The notes under the pieces: generated by a model
Database searches by the model: none
The model's input: the letters and a program-made list of their open reading frames with translations, nothing else
Told to the model about the DNA's origin: nothing
Translations under genes and position numbers: made by a program
Part shown: positions 1 to 8,800 of the stretch, piece after piece
Numbering within the stretch: the first letter of the stretch is position 1
How the letters are laid out: the number at the start of each line of letters is the position of its first letter
IMG/VR virus record: IMGVR_UViG_3300035034_004496
Location: 1-24,650 of that record
Origin: a virus
Reading direction: 5' to 3' (one strand)
Length of the DNA stretch: 24,650 bases

Positions 1-540
1 TCATTTCCAGCCCTCGATCTCGACACACGCATCCAGCAGCGCCTGAAAACACACGCGTGCGGCCTCTACGCAATCGGCGCGGTGGCGAAGCTGGTTGAGG
101 TACGCCATCTCAGAGGGACGGTCACTGTAACCCAGCGATGCGCGCGGCAGATCAGTGCGTAGGCTCTTTGCAATTACGGCCCCCCCCATCAGGTTACCGC
201 CGACGATGACGTAGATCGTGCCGGTGATGCGGCGCTCATGCTCTGAGCGGGTCAGCCCCTCTGCGCCCATCCATGCGACATGATCCTTGATTGCAACAGG
301 CAGGCGCGGTGGAATAGCAAGCTCGGCAATGTCAGCCTGATATTCATCGTGGCGGTCAGACGCGGGCAGCAGATGAGTGCGAATTGCATCGTACATCGCG
401 GCCTTCATAGCGCACCATCCCATGTACCAGAGGTCTGTTGGATCGCCGTCCGACATGGCGCGCCCCACCACCGTCCGCTCAACGGCGTGATGCAGATCGA
501 GAGTTGCAGCGTGCAGCGGGCCGAGATACCTGCCCATCAT
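1..540 (-). CDS. Heme oxygenase-like protein (179 aa)
   Basis: The N-terminus carries the heme oxygenase proximal-histidine signature A-T-x-x-x-H-x-x-x-E (A12, T13, H17, E21). The same spacing surrounds the heme-ligating His of mammalian and bacterial heme oxygenases. Residues 107-124 read G-T-I-Y-V-I-V-G-G-N-L-M-G-G-A-V-I-A. This fits the Gly-rich distal helix (GxxYVxxGSxLGG) that covers the heme, with G115, G119 and G120 in place and the usual Ser replaced by Asn. The C-terminal helix (about 155-176) has the usual A-x-x-x-F pattern. Length is near that of small bacterial heme oxygenases (about 180-200 aa). Heme oxygenases open heme to biliverdin, CO and Fe2+ using electrons from a reductase. 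The start (ATG at 540) overlaps the stop of the upstream gene by 4 nt (ATGA), so translation is coupled to a late tail gene. Family membership is read from motifs. Enzyme activity is inference; a non-enzymatic use of the fold is possible. Confidence 0.72.
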   Translation of the reverse strand: MMGRYLGPLHAATLDLHHAVERTVVGRAMSDGDPTDLWYMGWCAMKAAMYDAIRTHLLPASDRHDEYQADIAELAIPPRLPVAIKDHVAWMGAEGLTRSEHERRITGTIYVIVGGNLMGGAVIAKSLRTDLPRASLGYSDRPSEMAYLNQLRHRADCVEAARVCFQALLDACVEIEGWK

Positions 541-1154
541 GCTGCCCGTCGCCTATAGCCGAACAACGTATCCACGTCTGCAGTCGGCATAGAAAGCCAA
601 GACGCCAGCGACAGGACAAAGGTGTTGTTGCGCTCAATAATGCTGGCGGTTGCCCATTCGATCTGAGCTTGCAGCCCCTGCTGTTCGTCTAAAAAAGACA
701 GAAACGCATCCATCGACAGAGGCCAGTCGCCCTTACCCACCGAAACGGCGTCTGCTAAGGGCAGCACTCCAGCCGCGACCAGCCCGAGGCAAAACTCGCG
801 CCGGGTCAGTACCGCAGTCTCGCGCCACTCCAGCAGATCGTAGTCCACCACCACAGGCACCGGCGCATCGGAATCAACCCACGGCACCAGCCCCATATCG
901 GCAATCGCGTCCTGCGCGTCCAGATCAAGGCGCACCATGGCCGGGGCTTGCCACGCCCCCAGCGCCTCTGCCGTTGCCACCTCAAACAGGCCACTGCACA
1001 CAGCAAGGCCCGTCTCGGCGTCCTTCGTCAGCGCCCATTCCAGCGCGCGGAACGTCTGCGCGTCGGCAGGGCTGCCCGTGATCTGCGCCATCGCAGCGTT
1101 GGCATCATCCATCTGCGCGGCAGGCACGGCGATGGTCACAAGGGTGTGTGTCAT
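537..1154 (-). CDS. Conserved phage protein of unknown function (205 aa)
   Basis: I recognise no named domain. The N-terminal half (about 1-95) alternates beta-like and helical stretches and resembles a small alpha/beta domain. The C-terminal half (about 110-205) is mostly helical and holds a segment L-T-R-R-E-F-C-L-G-L followed by A-A-G-V-L, a style I associate with hypothetical proteins next to tail fibres in Rhodobacteraceae phages. An upstream ATG at 1166 overlaps the stop of the receptor-binding gene (TGATG). I prefer ATG 1154 because GGAG (1161-1164) sits 6 nt before it. The gene lies directly after the probable receptor-binding protein and overlaps the heme oxygenase-like gene by 4 nt. 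Position suggests a fibre assembly or accessory role, but nothing in the sequence proves it. Confidence 0.8.
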   Translation of the reverse strand: MTHTLVTIAVPAAQMDDANAAMAQITGSPADAQTFRALEWALTKDAETGLAVCSGLFEVATAEALGAWQAPAMVRLDLDAQDAIADMGLVPWVDSDAPVPVVVDYDLLEWRETAVLTRREFCLGLVAAGVLPLADAVSVGKGDWPLSMDAFLSFLDEQQGLQAQIEWATASIIERNNTFVLSLASWLSMPTADVDTLFGYRRRAA

Positions 1155-1165
1155 AGTACGCTCCA

Positions 1166-2980
1166 TCAGTTTGTGTTCACGGTCCAGCCGCGCGCGATCA
1201 GGGCGTTCTTGGCCGTCAGGCCCGCGCCAGTGGGTGCAGCGGACGTACCGCCACTCATGCCAAGCAGACCGTTATTCAGACCGCGTGTGTCGGCCATTAG
1301 TGCAATGCTGATCAGGATGTTATTGACGCTTTGCTCTGTGAGCGCGCAGCCCCTGAATGCTTCATCAAACTGGACGCAGTTCGAGTTATCGAACGCATTT
1401 GCCGGATAATTAGCCAGCTTTGCGCTACCATTATGCGCTCTATGAAAGCCCCTGAACGATTGTACTGTGACTTGTTCAAGCCCGCTATAGTCAAGAGGGG
1501 GCCAATGGGTGGCCTCCAACATCTGCTGAAACGCCGCATAGCAGCTTTTTACCGTGCTGAACGGGATCAGGGGGAAGCTGTATGGCTCACCTCCGGTTGT
1601 GGGCGAGTTTGCACGGTTATTCAGTTTGTACGTCCCAGCCCAGCAGAGGTTACAGCTCTCCAGATTTATCGTGTTGATTGCACGGTAGTTTTTGATCTCA
1701 CGGTTATTTTGGTGCGTGCCATTCATGCTGACAGCGTTGGAGAAATCTATATCTGGCAGTGACCACCCCGTTTCGTTGCCGGGAGTTTTTCGGTTGTCGA
1801 GATCGGGATTCCCATCGAACACGCCGTCCCAATTTGTCACGTTGGGCCACTGAATGCTGGGGTTCAATGTCTCTAGCGAGCTACCATTCAATATACCTCT
1901 GATCGATGTTGCGTTGCGAAGATCGTATGCGGGCAATCCTTGCACCCCAGAGTTTCGGAACATTGTAGATGCATCTGTAACATTGGATGTGTCGATGTTT
2001 GGCCCAAAGGTCAGGGCAGGCGTTGAGTTAAACATGGACGAGGTATTCGTGGCACTTGACGTATCTGCTTGCACATCAGTAATTTTAACAGCCCCTTGGA
2101 AAGCTTGAAACCAGTCAGACACGTTTTGGGTGTTTTGCAGGTTAATAGAAACAAGATCAGTGCGGTCACGAAATTGCTCTCGCATAGAGGTAACCGTGCT
2201 GAATACATCGCGGATGCGCCCGCGCTCGACGGTCAAGAAACCCTTAAACGCCTGAATTTCGGATTGCGTCAGGTACTTGTCAAAGATCAGCACCTCCTCA
2301 ACCGCGAACCTCTCCCATCGGCCAAAGCTGTATGGCCCTGCCGGGATATCCACGGCCTGTGCGATAATGCCCTTGTCGGTGCATACGATCATCGTGCCGC
2401 GCACGCGAACAGGCATGTTGATGCTGAACTGCTGGCCGACACGGTTGAAAGTGATCTGGTTGAACGTGGTCGGCACCGCATTGAACGTGCGCGTCACCTG
2501 CCGCCACACAGGCCGCGACCCGCTTACCGCTTGCATCCAGTCGATGCGCGGCACACTGGCGTCCAGTGCCAGACCCACGGGCGCAGGGGGCAGGCCGACC
2601 TGAATGGCCCCCGCGCTGGTCTCAAACAGGTTGGCCTGAATTGGCAGCAGCCACGTCACAAGGCTTTCCTCGACATAGCCGAAGTCGAACAGGTTGGCGA
2701 TCACGCGACGGTTGGCAAAGTCGCCCTCCATCTTGCCGCTGATTTCAAACCAGCCTTCCGGCACGTCCACCCACGGCGGGATCATCATTTCCGTGCCGGG
2801 GGGCGCGAGGGGCACCCAATCCTCACCATTGGAGTAGTGCATCTGTCCCGCCTCGGTGACGCGGAACGCGCCCTTTTCATGATCGGCACTGGCGGTGATC
2901 GGGAAATCGCTGTCGGTCAGGCGCTGCGAGTGATCCGCCTCGCCCGAAAGAAACTCACGGCTGTTTGTAAAGCGGCTCAT
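1166..2980 (-). CDS. Probable receptor-binding tail protein with lectin-like and leucine-rich repeat regions (604 aa)
   Basis: Residues about 60-255 look like a beta-sandwich ending in V-E-E-V-L-I-F-D-K-Y-L-T, the typical end of LamG/concanavalin-like phage domains. Residues about 265-545 are Asn/Ser/Thr-rich degenerate repeats with D-T-S-N-V-T-x(4)-M-F and S-S-M-F motifs, like BspA-type (DUF285-like) leucine-rich repeats. The last 60 residues (A-L-T-E-Q-S-V-N-N-I-L, then M-S-G-G-T-S-A-A-P-x-G-A-G-L-T-A-K and a final R-G-W-T-V-N-T-N) match the end often seen on such repeat-bearing phage tail proteins. The repeat-coding DNA is AT-richer than its surroundings: 27/60 GC at 1861-1920 and 29/60 at 1921-1980, against 41/60 at 8401-8460. 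That suggests recent acquisition of the tip. The gene lies one base from the small connector gene upstream. The adhesion role is inferred from position and domain types. Confidence 0.82.
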   Translation of the reverse strand: MSRFTNSREFLSGEADHSQRLTDSDFPITASADHEKGAFRVTEAGQMHYSNGEDWVPLAPPGTEMMIPPWVDVPEGWFEISGKMEGDFANRRVIANLFDFGYVEESLVTWLLPIQANLFETSAGAIQVGLPPAPVGLALDASVPRIDWMQAVSGSRPVWRQVTRTFNAVPTTFNQITFNRVGQQFSINMPVRVRGTMIVCTDKGIIAQAVDIPAGPYSFGRWERFAVEEVLIFDKYLTQSEIQAFKGFLTVERGRIRDVFSTVTSMREQFRDRTDLVSINLQNTQNVSDWFQAFQGAVKITDVQADTSSATNTSSMFNSTPALTFGPNIDTSNVTDASTMFRNSGVQGLPAYDLRNATSIRGILNGSSLETLNPSIQWPNVTNWDGVFDGNPDLDNRKTPGNETGWSLPDIDFSNAVSMNGTHQNNREIKNYRAINTINLESCNLCWAGTYKLNNRANSPTTGGEPYSFPLIPFSTVKSCYAAFQQMLEATHWPPLDYSGLEQVTVQSFRGFHRAHNGSAKLANYPANAFDNSNCVQFDEAFRGCALTEQSVNNILISIALMADTRGLNNGLLGMSGGTSAAPTGAGLTAKNALIARGWTVNTN

Positions 2981-2981
2981 A

Positions 2982-3461
2982 TCAGGCTCCTACGGGCTGG
3001 TGCTGTTCGGCGCTGCCCTCTGCGGCGGCGCTGGTCAGGTGGATCACGCCAGCGGTCTGCGCGCGGATCTGGAGGCGGTCGCCGTTGGCGCTGGCAAGTG
3101 TCAGTTTCAGAAGCTGCTGGCCCGGTGCCGGGTGCAGATAGGTATCGCGTGCGGGGATCGTCACCCGAAGCTGTGAAACCTCGCCAGCCGGGGCGACCGC
3201 GCCCTCAACCAGCGTGCGGATCTCAACCCAGCAATCCGCGCCGCTGGTGTTGTGCAGCATCAGGGGCGCGAGGATTAGGGCATACCCCGGCTGGATACGG
3301 CGGTCTGCGTTGGCCGGGTCGCGCTCGGGCCAGTCGTTATTCGGGTCGGGCGCGCTAAAATCATTGGCCTCAAGGATGGTGGTCCATGCAGTGGGCACCC
3401 CCGCCACTGCTATGCGGATAGGCTTGGAGGTTGCGGGTTGAGCTGTGGTAATGCGTGCCAT
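2982..3461 (-). CDS. Small beta-rich tail protein, possible fibre connector (159 aa)
   Basis: The protein is a short, mostly beta-rich chain without a signal peptide or membrane segment. It has Gly/Ala-rich turns and an acidic Pro-rich stretch around residues 34-52. The start ATG shares one base with the stop of the upstream fibre gene (TAATG), so the two are translated in series. The receptor-binding gene begins one base after its stop. Being placed between a beta-helix fibre and a repeat-bearing tip protein suggests a connector or accessory fibre subunit. I do not recognise the family, and the role is inference from position only. Confidence 0.75.
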   Translation of the reverse strand: MARITTAQPATSKPIRIAVAGVPTAWTTILEANDFSAPDPNNDWPERDPANADRRIQPGYALILAPLMLHNTSGADCWVEIRTLVEGAVAPAGEVSQLRVTIPARDTYLHPAPGQQLLKLTLASANGDRLQIRAQTAGVIHLTSAAAEGSAEQHQPVGA

Positions 3462-5818
3462 TAGAACTGTCCTGCTGCTATGAGTGCGGCGCGGCGCGCC
3501 AATGGGTTGAACGTGCGGGGAACCGGGGGGCCTTCAAACTGCCCTGTTACGGGGTTCACCGAAGCCCCACCCGGCAGGAACATCTCCCCGCGACCATCGA
3601 GGCCGGAGAATTGCACCTGCCCCAGATTGCGCTGAATGATGCTGTCCTTAACGGCGCGGAAAGGCCGGACGAAGGCCCGCGCGTTGACGCCGCCGAATGG
3701 CTTTTCAAACTGCGTTTGGTGTGCCCGGATGATCGACGGAACTTTCTGAAACGCCGGATTTGTCACAGTGGCGTTGAGCGCAGCAATCTGCGCGGTGACC
3801 TGCGCCTGCGCTCCTGCCGAGATCCCCAGCCCGTTGATGGCGTTGCGCATGGCCGTGAACGACGCCACGAAGGGCGCGGCGGCTGGCGCAACAAATACCC
3901 CGTGCGGAAACAACCCCTGAGTGAAAATCATCAGGCTTTCTTGCGTACCGCCGATCAGGTCAAACTGGATCGCGTCCACAAGTATGCCCGCGTCCCGCGC
4001 TGTTTTAGTGGCATCGGACCCCGGCGCAGCGGCAACAGCGGCAGCAACTATCGCGGCCTTGTTCGCGGCCACAACCGCAGCCGCAGCAGGGTTCTTTGCC
4101 AGGGTGCCGGAAACGGCCGCCAGCCGTACCTGATTGCGGAACCCGTCCGACCACAGCGTGTAATCGCCCATCTGCGTCGAACAGTTGTTCAGCAGCGCCT
4201 GCCCGCCCTCCAGCGCCATGACGTGCTTGTGCGACCAGAGCATCACAGCGTTGATCAGGTTTACAAACGCCTCGCCCTTAACCACACAGCCGACACCGTT
4301 GGGCGCGCTGTTCGTGCTGGCCTCAACCATGATCTGTGCGAAAGGTGAGTATCCGCTTGCCACATTGCCATCCGCCAGCACCAGCCCCGGCCCGCGCGGT
4401 ATGCCGGGGTTTCCGTTCAGGGGATCAAGCGGGGGCGGCATAAGCGTCGGCTGCATGGCGCGGTAGTTGACGCAGTGGTCCATGTAGAGCGCGCGGTAGA
4501 TCACGGCACCGGGCCGGAATGACATCAGGAAGCCCTCAGTCGGGTTGTCAAAGTCATCGACCTGCCAGCCCTGCGCCGACATATTCCGCAGCATGAAGCC
4601 GCTCCCGCCCCGGAACACGTTCTTTTCCTCATTGCCCGACGTGGGCGCGACCACCACAGAGCGCTGGCCCATGATGCCCACGACCTCGGTGCAGTTGTCG
4701 GACACGTCGATGTGCCCGCTTGTCTCGTACCTGCCGGGGTAAACGACGATGGAAGCCGGATCACCGCTGGCCTCGACCAGATCTCGGGCTTTCTCGATAG
4801 ACCTCACCGGACGCCGCAGGCTCTCGCCATTGTTGCTGTCGCTGCCGCCTTCAGAGACGTAGAACGTGCGCGCCACGGTGAAGTCAGGGATGTTCTCGGG
4901 ATCGAATTTGAAGTCCCTGGGATAGATGATGTTCGGGGCAGGCACAGTCGCCGCCTGCGGCTGGCGATCCAGCAGCAGCACATCACATTCACTGACATGA
5001 TCAGTGCCAAAAAAGCGGATCCATGGCCGGACATAAAGAGTGCCTTCCGGCGCGAGCACGTCGTCATCCAGAGCAGCACTATGGGCGAGGGCGCGTGCAA
5101 CGATCTTACGGCCTTCCGAGGCGACCAGTGTAGTATCTGTCGTGAAGGTGATCCCCGAGATAAACGAGCGGTCCTTGTCGAAGAAATCGACACCAGTAGT
5201 GACGCCGTCATTGGCCGGATCGATGCTGTTTGTCGTGCGGTAATACGAAGCGATGAACTCCAGCCGCTCGCCCTGCTCCATGGGCACAAGTGACAGCGTC
5301 GAGACCGTCAGAGGATCTGCAGCCCGCACGGCCTGACCATGGGGCCCCGCCACTATGACTGCGCCGCCCAGAGAGAACCGCTCTGGCACATCACCGGGCC
5401 TGTGGCGCAGAGCGATCTCCTGATCCACCAGCGCCTGACCCGCCTTTGAGATCCAGTCCCAGCGGCCCCATGCGTCGTTCCAGCTGTACCGGCCCGCGTT
5501 GGGAACAGTTGCCCCGTCATATCCTGTTGCTGTTGCGTCGAGGTGCTCACCCGTATCGCTGAGCGGCACCTCAGCACCCGTGCCGTCCGCACCGCCATCC
5601 AGATCCAGCAATTCAGCCCATGTGCCGCGCACGAGAAGACCCGCTGTAATCTGGCCGCGCAGGCCCTCAAGCGCCGCCGCAATGGCCCCGCTTCCCACCA
5701 GCTGAACGCCCAGATTGCCGATGGACTGGCGCGCCGTTGATCCGTCCCTGTTGCCCAACACGCTGTCGAGCGTCGGGGCATTCGGCAGACTGGTCGTTTT
5801 AACGCCGTTTTCAGCCAT
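3461..5818 (-). CDS. Tail fibre / tailspike-like protein with parallel beta-helix (785 aa)
   Basis: An N-terminal region (1-60) that may anchor to the tail is followed by a beta-rich part (about 60-300). A right-handed parallel beta-helix begins at R-T-F-Y-V-S-E-G-G-S-D-S-N-N-G (about 317-331), the usual entry of DUF1565/pectate-lyase-like phage fibres, and runs to about 570 with repeated short strands. Residues 575-600 are a nearly pure Ala/Val/Lys helix, and the tail end (700-785) is Arg- and Pro-rich. An ATG at 5848 is possible, but ATG 5818 is preferred: AGGAG at 5826-5830 lies 7 nt upstream, inside the stop region of the hub gene. No catalytic residues of a depolymerase can be assigned by eye. 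Binding or cleaving surface polysaccharide is plausible but unproven. Confidence 0.85.
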   Translation of the reverse strand: MAENGVKTTSLPNAPTLDSVLGNRDGSTARQSIGNLGVQLVGSGAIAAALEGLRGQITAGLLVRGTWAELLDLDGGADGTGAEVPLSDTGEHLDATATGYDGATVPNAGRYSWNDAWGRWDWISKAGQALVDQEIALRHRPGDVPERFSLGGAVIVAGPHGQAVRAADPLTVSTLSLVPMEQGERLEFIASYYRTTNSIDPANDGVTTGVDFFDKDRSFISGITFTTDTTLVASEGRKIVARALAHSAALDDDVLAPEGTLYVRPWIRFFGTDHVSECDVLLLDRQPQAATVPAPNIIYPRDFKFDPENIPDFTVARTFYVSEGGSDSNNGESLRRPVRSIEKARDLVEASGDPASIVVYPGRYETSGHIDVSDNCTEVVGIMGQRSVVVAPTSGNEEKNVFRGGSGFMLRNMSAQGWQVDDFDNPTEGFLMSFRPGAVIYRALYMDHCVNYRAMQPTLMPPPLDPLNGNPGIPRGPGLVLADGNVASGYSPFAQIMVEASTNSAPNGVGCVVKGEAFVNLINAVMLWSHKHVMALEGGQALLNNCSTQMGDYTLWSDGFRNQVRLAAVSGTLAKNPAAAAVVAANKAAIVAAAVAAAPGSDATKTARDAGILVDAIQFDLIGGTQESLMIFTQGLFPHGVFVAPAAAPFVASFTAMRNAINGLGISAGAQAQVTAQIAALNATVTNPAFQKVPSIIRAHQTQFEKPFGGVNARAFVRPFRAVKDSIIQRNLGQVQFSGLDGRGEMFLPGGASVNPVTGQFEGPPVPRTFNPLARRAALIAAGQF

Positions 5819-5825
5819 GGTTGAA

Positions 5826-5830
5826 CTCCT
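5826..5830 (-). promoter_or_regulatory. Ribosome binding site deciding the fibre start
   Basis: AGGAG lies 7 nt before ATG 5818 and overlaps the TAG stop of the hub gene (5829-5831). It supports the start at 5818 over the in-frame ATG at 5848, which would overlap the hub gene and shows no comparable site. Confidence 0.75.
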
Positions 5831-8800
5831 AGTAAATGGTGGTTGCAAAGGGGCCGGTCAGCGGCCCTGCGATGTCGTCGTCATTGATCGGCTCGACCCA
5901 GTACTGCCACGCGCCCTGATCAACGCTGGTGGGCGTCTCGGCGTACAGGGTGATGTCATCGACGGACCCGTCGAAGGCCGCGTCTGCGCTCAGGCCGAAG
6001 GATGTGTTGCCGCTCAGGGCAGTGAGGCGGGTAAAGGCGAGGCCGGTGCTGCTGATGGCGGTGCCGGTGACAGCGGTGCCGCCGGAGAGGCCAGCGGTGA
6101 CAGTGCCCGATGTGACACCGGAGACGATGACCGCAGCGCGGTATGTCCGCCCGGCCTCCAGTGCCACCGCCTGCGACAGCGCCCCTGCGGAGGGGCCCAT
6201 GTGGCTGGCCTTGCCCCCGGCGATGCTCCAGCCGTCGCCCAGCGTCCAACCGGTGGCACTGTCGAATGTGCCGTTGCCCAGCAGCGTGCTGCGGGTGCCG
6301 TCCCCGTCGGTGTAGGAGAGTACGGAACCCGGCGAGACCGGCAGCGGCGCCCCCAGTGCGTGAATGCTGCGGTCCAGAGGTACGCCAGCGGGTGCCCGGT
6401 AGATCCGGATCAGCGCCGGGGCGTCCGTGCCCGGAACGGAGACGGTGAGCACCGCATGGCCAAGCCCGCCGGTGATCGTGACTGAACCCGCATCAATCGC
6501 TGCGGGGACAGCCGCATCCTCTGCGCCGATGGTCACCTCAGCGGTGGCGGTGTACTCCCCCGGCGATGCCCCCGCGAAGGCCCGCGCGCGCAGCTCGACC
6601 GCGTTGCCTGCCACATACGCCGGGACCGACACGCCCGACGATGCTACGGGCACTGTCAGCACAGTCCAGAGGCTCGTCCCGGCCAGCCTGTGCTCCAGAG
6701 CATACGTGCTGACGACAGCTGTTGATCCGGTCCCAGGGCGCAGCAGCACCATCAGGCCATCAGGCGCGCCCGTGCCCGCGATCCCCGTGGCAATCGATGC
6801 AAACACCGGCGCAGCAGGCACACCAGCCGCAACATCGACTTCAGCGCCAACACGGCCATCCCAGGCGGGCGCCACCTCAGCGTCGGTCAGCCGGTCGATC
6901 TCCTCCGCCGCAGCCACCATGATCAGCCGCGAGGAAAAATCATCACCGGCCTCGATGCCGCGAATGCGCAGGGCAAGGCTCTCTGTCTGGATCGGACCGA
7001 TGTGCACCACGTCGCCCACCTGCGGCATCTCGCCGGTGCCAGTCAGCAACAGCGCGGTGGTCTCCTCAGCGGTGGCCACCAGACCTCGGACCATGGAAAC
7101 CCCGACCACGTCCTCGCCTTCCTCACCCTCCGCGAAGACCCGGAACCGGATGCCGTAGCCCTCGGGGATGACGGTGCTCTCGTCGATCTCGGCCAGACGG
7201 CCCATGACACTTTTGACCCGTGCCGCCAGCTGTGTTCGGCTCAGCACGTCAAAGCTGCCCATCACCAGATCGCCCCGCGTGGCCACCCGCGCGGTACCGG
7301 ACTGAATAACGCTGAAGTTGTCCGCCCGCAGCGTAAGCTCGTACATGCGCCGCCGCGCCTCGATCCAGATCTCGACCGGGTCCGTCTTGCCCGGCATATC
7401 GACACTTTCGGTCAGCCGGATATCGCCGGTATGTCCGATCCACGGCACGATGCGCTCGGCTTCCTCGTGATTGTTCGTCTCGTCGCGGAACCGGATGCGC
7501 AGGCCATCGGGCGGCTGGAAATAGTTCCGCGACCATTCGAACTGCTCCGAATTGCGCGGGTTGATATGATCGATCACCAGCGTCTGGGGCCGGTCGATGA
7601 CCACGCCCCAGCGCACCCCGTCATGATGCGGCGTGGCCCGCCCCGCACCGCAGATCGCGGCCAGCATATCGCCCAGACCCTCGGGCGCATCATGCACCCG
7701 GTCATATTTGAGGCCCTTTTCAGCGCACCACTCGTACCAGTCGGCGATCTGATCCATATCGATGCCGTCGAGCGTCACCGGATAGGGGTTCTGCGGGCCC
7801 ATCAGCGCGGACAGATAGGCGCTGGCCGGATTGCGGCTGTAGCCGGTGACCCACTGGCCGTCCTCACGGACGAGGCCCTCCCGCTCGAGCAGGCAGTTGA
7901 AACTGTCTAGGGTCCCGTTGAGCTGATAGGTCGCCCGGATGCGCACCGCGATCAGCGCCAGCGGCTTGTCCAGGTTGATCGGGTACTCAGGCCGGATCGA
8001 CTGGATCGCCGCCAGCATGACCGTGTCAGACACCTGCGCATTGGTGCTGTCGTCGTTCATCCGCGTGACTTCGATCTGCCAGCGCCCGCGCGTGGGCAAG
8101 GTCCAGCTGTGCTGGCGCAGCATGCTTTCCTGCCGCTTGCCGGTGATGTTCAGGACCGCGACATCGGTCCAGTCGCCGACGCCGTTGAGCCGCGCCCGGA
8201 TCCGCACGGTGACACCCTGCACCGCCAGACGGCCCTTGTCATCGATCCAGAACAGCCCGTTGGGAAAGCCCAGAATGACCGAGGCGCGGGCGGAGTTGCT
8301 GGCGGTGAACCGTACGGCAGGGGCCTCGACGCTTGGCGCACCCTCAATCACATTGCCATTGATGTCGCGCGGACGCTCGCGCACCAGCTGGACGCCCGCC
8401 CCCTCCTCGAGGACCTGTTCTGGATAAATCGTGACCGGCGCATCCCCGGGCCGACCCTCGCGCGTCTCGATGTCGATGTCGCGGTAATCGCTGACCGGCG
8501 TGTCCCCGATGCGCAGATCCGAGATCCGCACCGGACCGTAACCTGCACAAAACAGCGCCACGATGAACTGATCATCGCCCACAACCTCCGTATGGCTCTG
8601 TGCCGCAAAGGGCGGGGCATAGCGGTGCCTGCCCAGTGCAAACGGCACCGGCGCACCGGGCCGGATATCATTGCGCCAGCCGTCGATGCGGTAGACATCC
8701 CGCCGCTCGATGACGTCCGGCGTCTCGATGGGTATCAGCGCATTGATCAGCAGCGTCCCGAGGATCGACAAACCGGCCACGGCCAGCGCCAGCCCAAACG

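Noticed and set aside
1166-2250. Diversity-generating retroelement target in the receptor-binding gene
   Set aside because: No reverse transcriptase, template repeat or accessory gene is seen in the window, and the repeats differ from each other as normal degenerate LRRs do.
2069-3358. 429-aa plus-strand frame
   Set aside because: It is a shadow of the receptor-binding and connector genes in high-GC DNA, rich in Arg/His/Ala and without a ribosome site.
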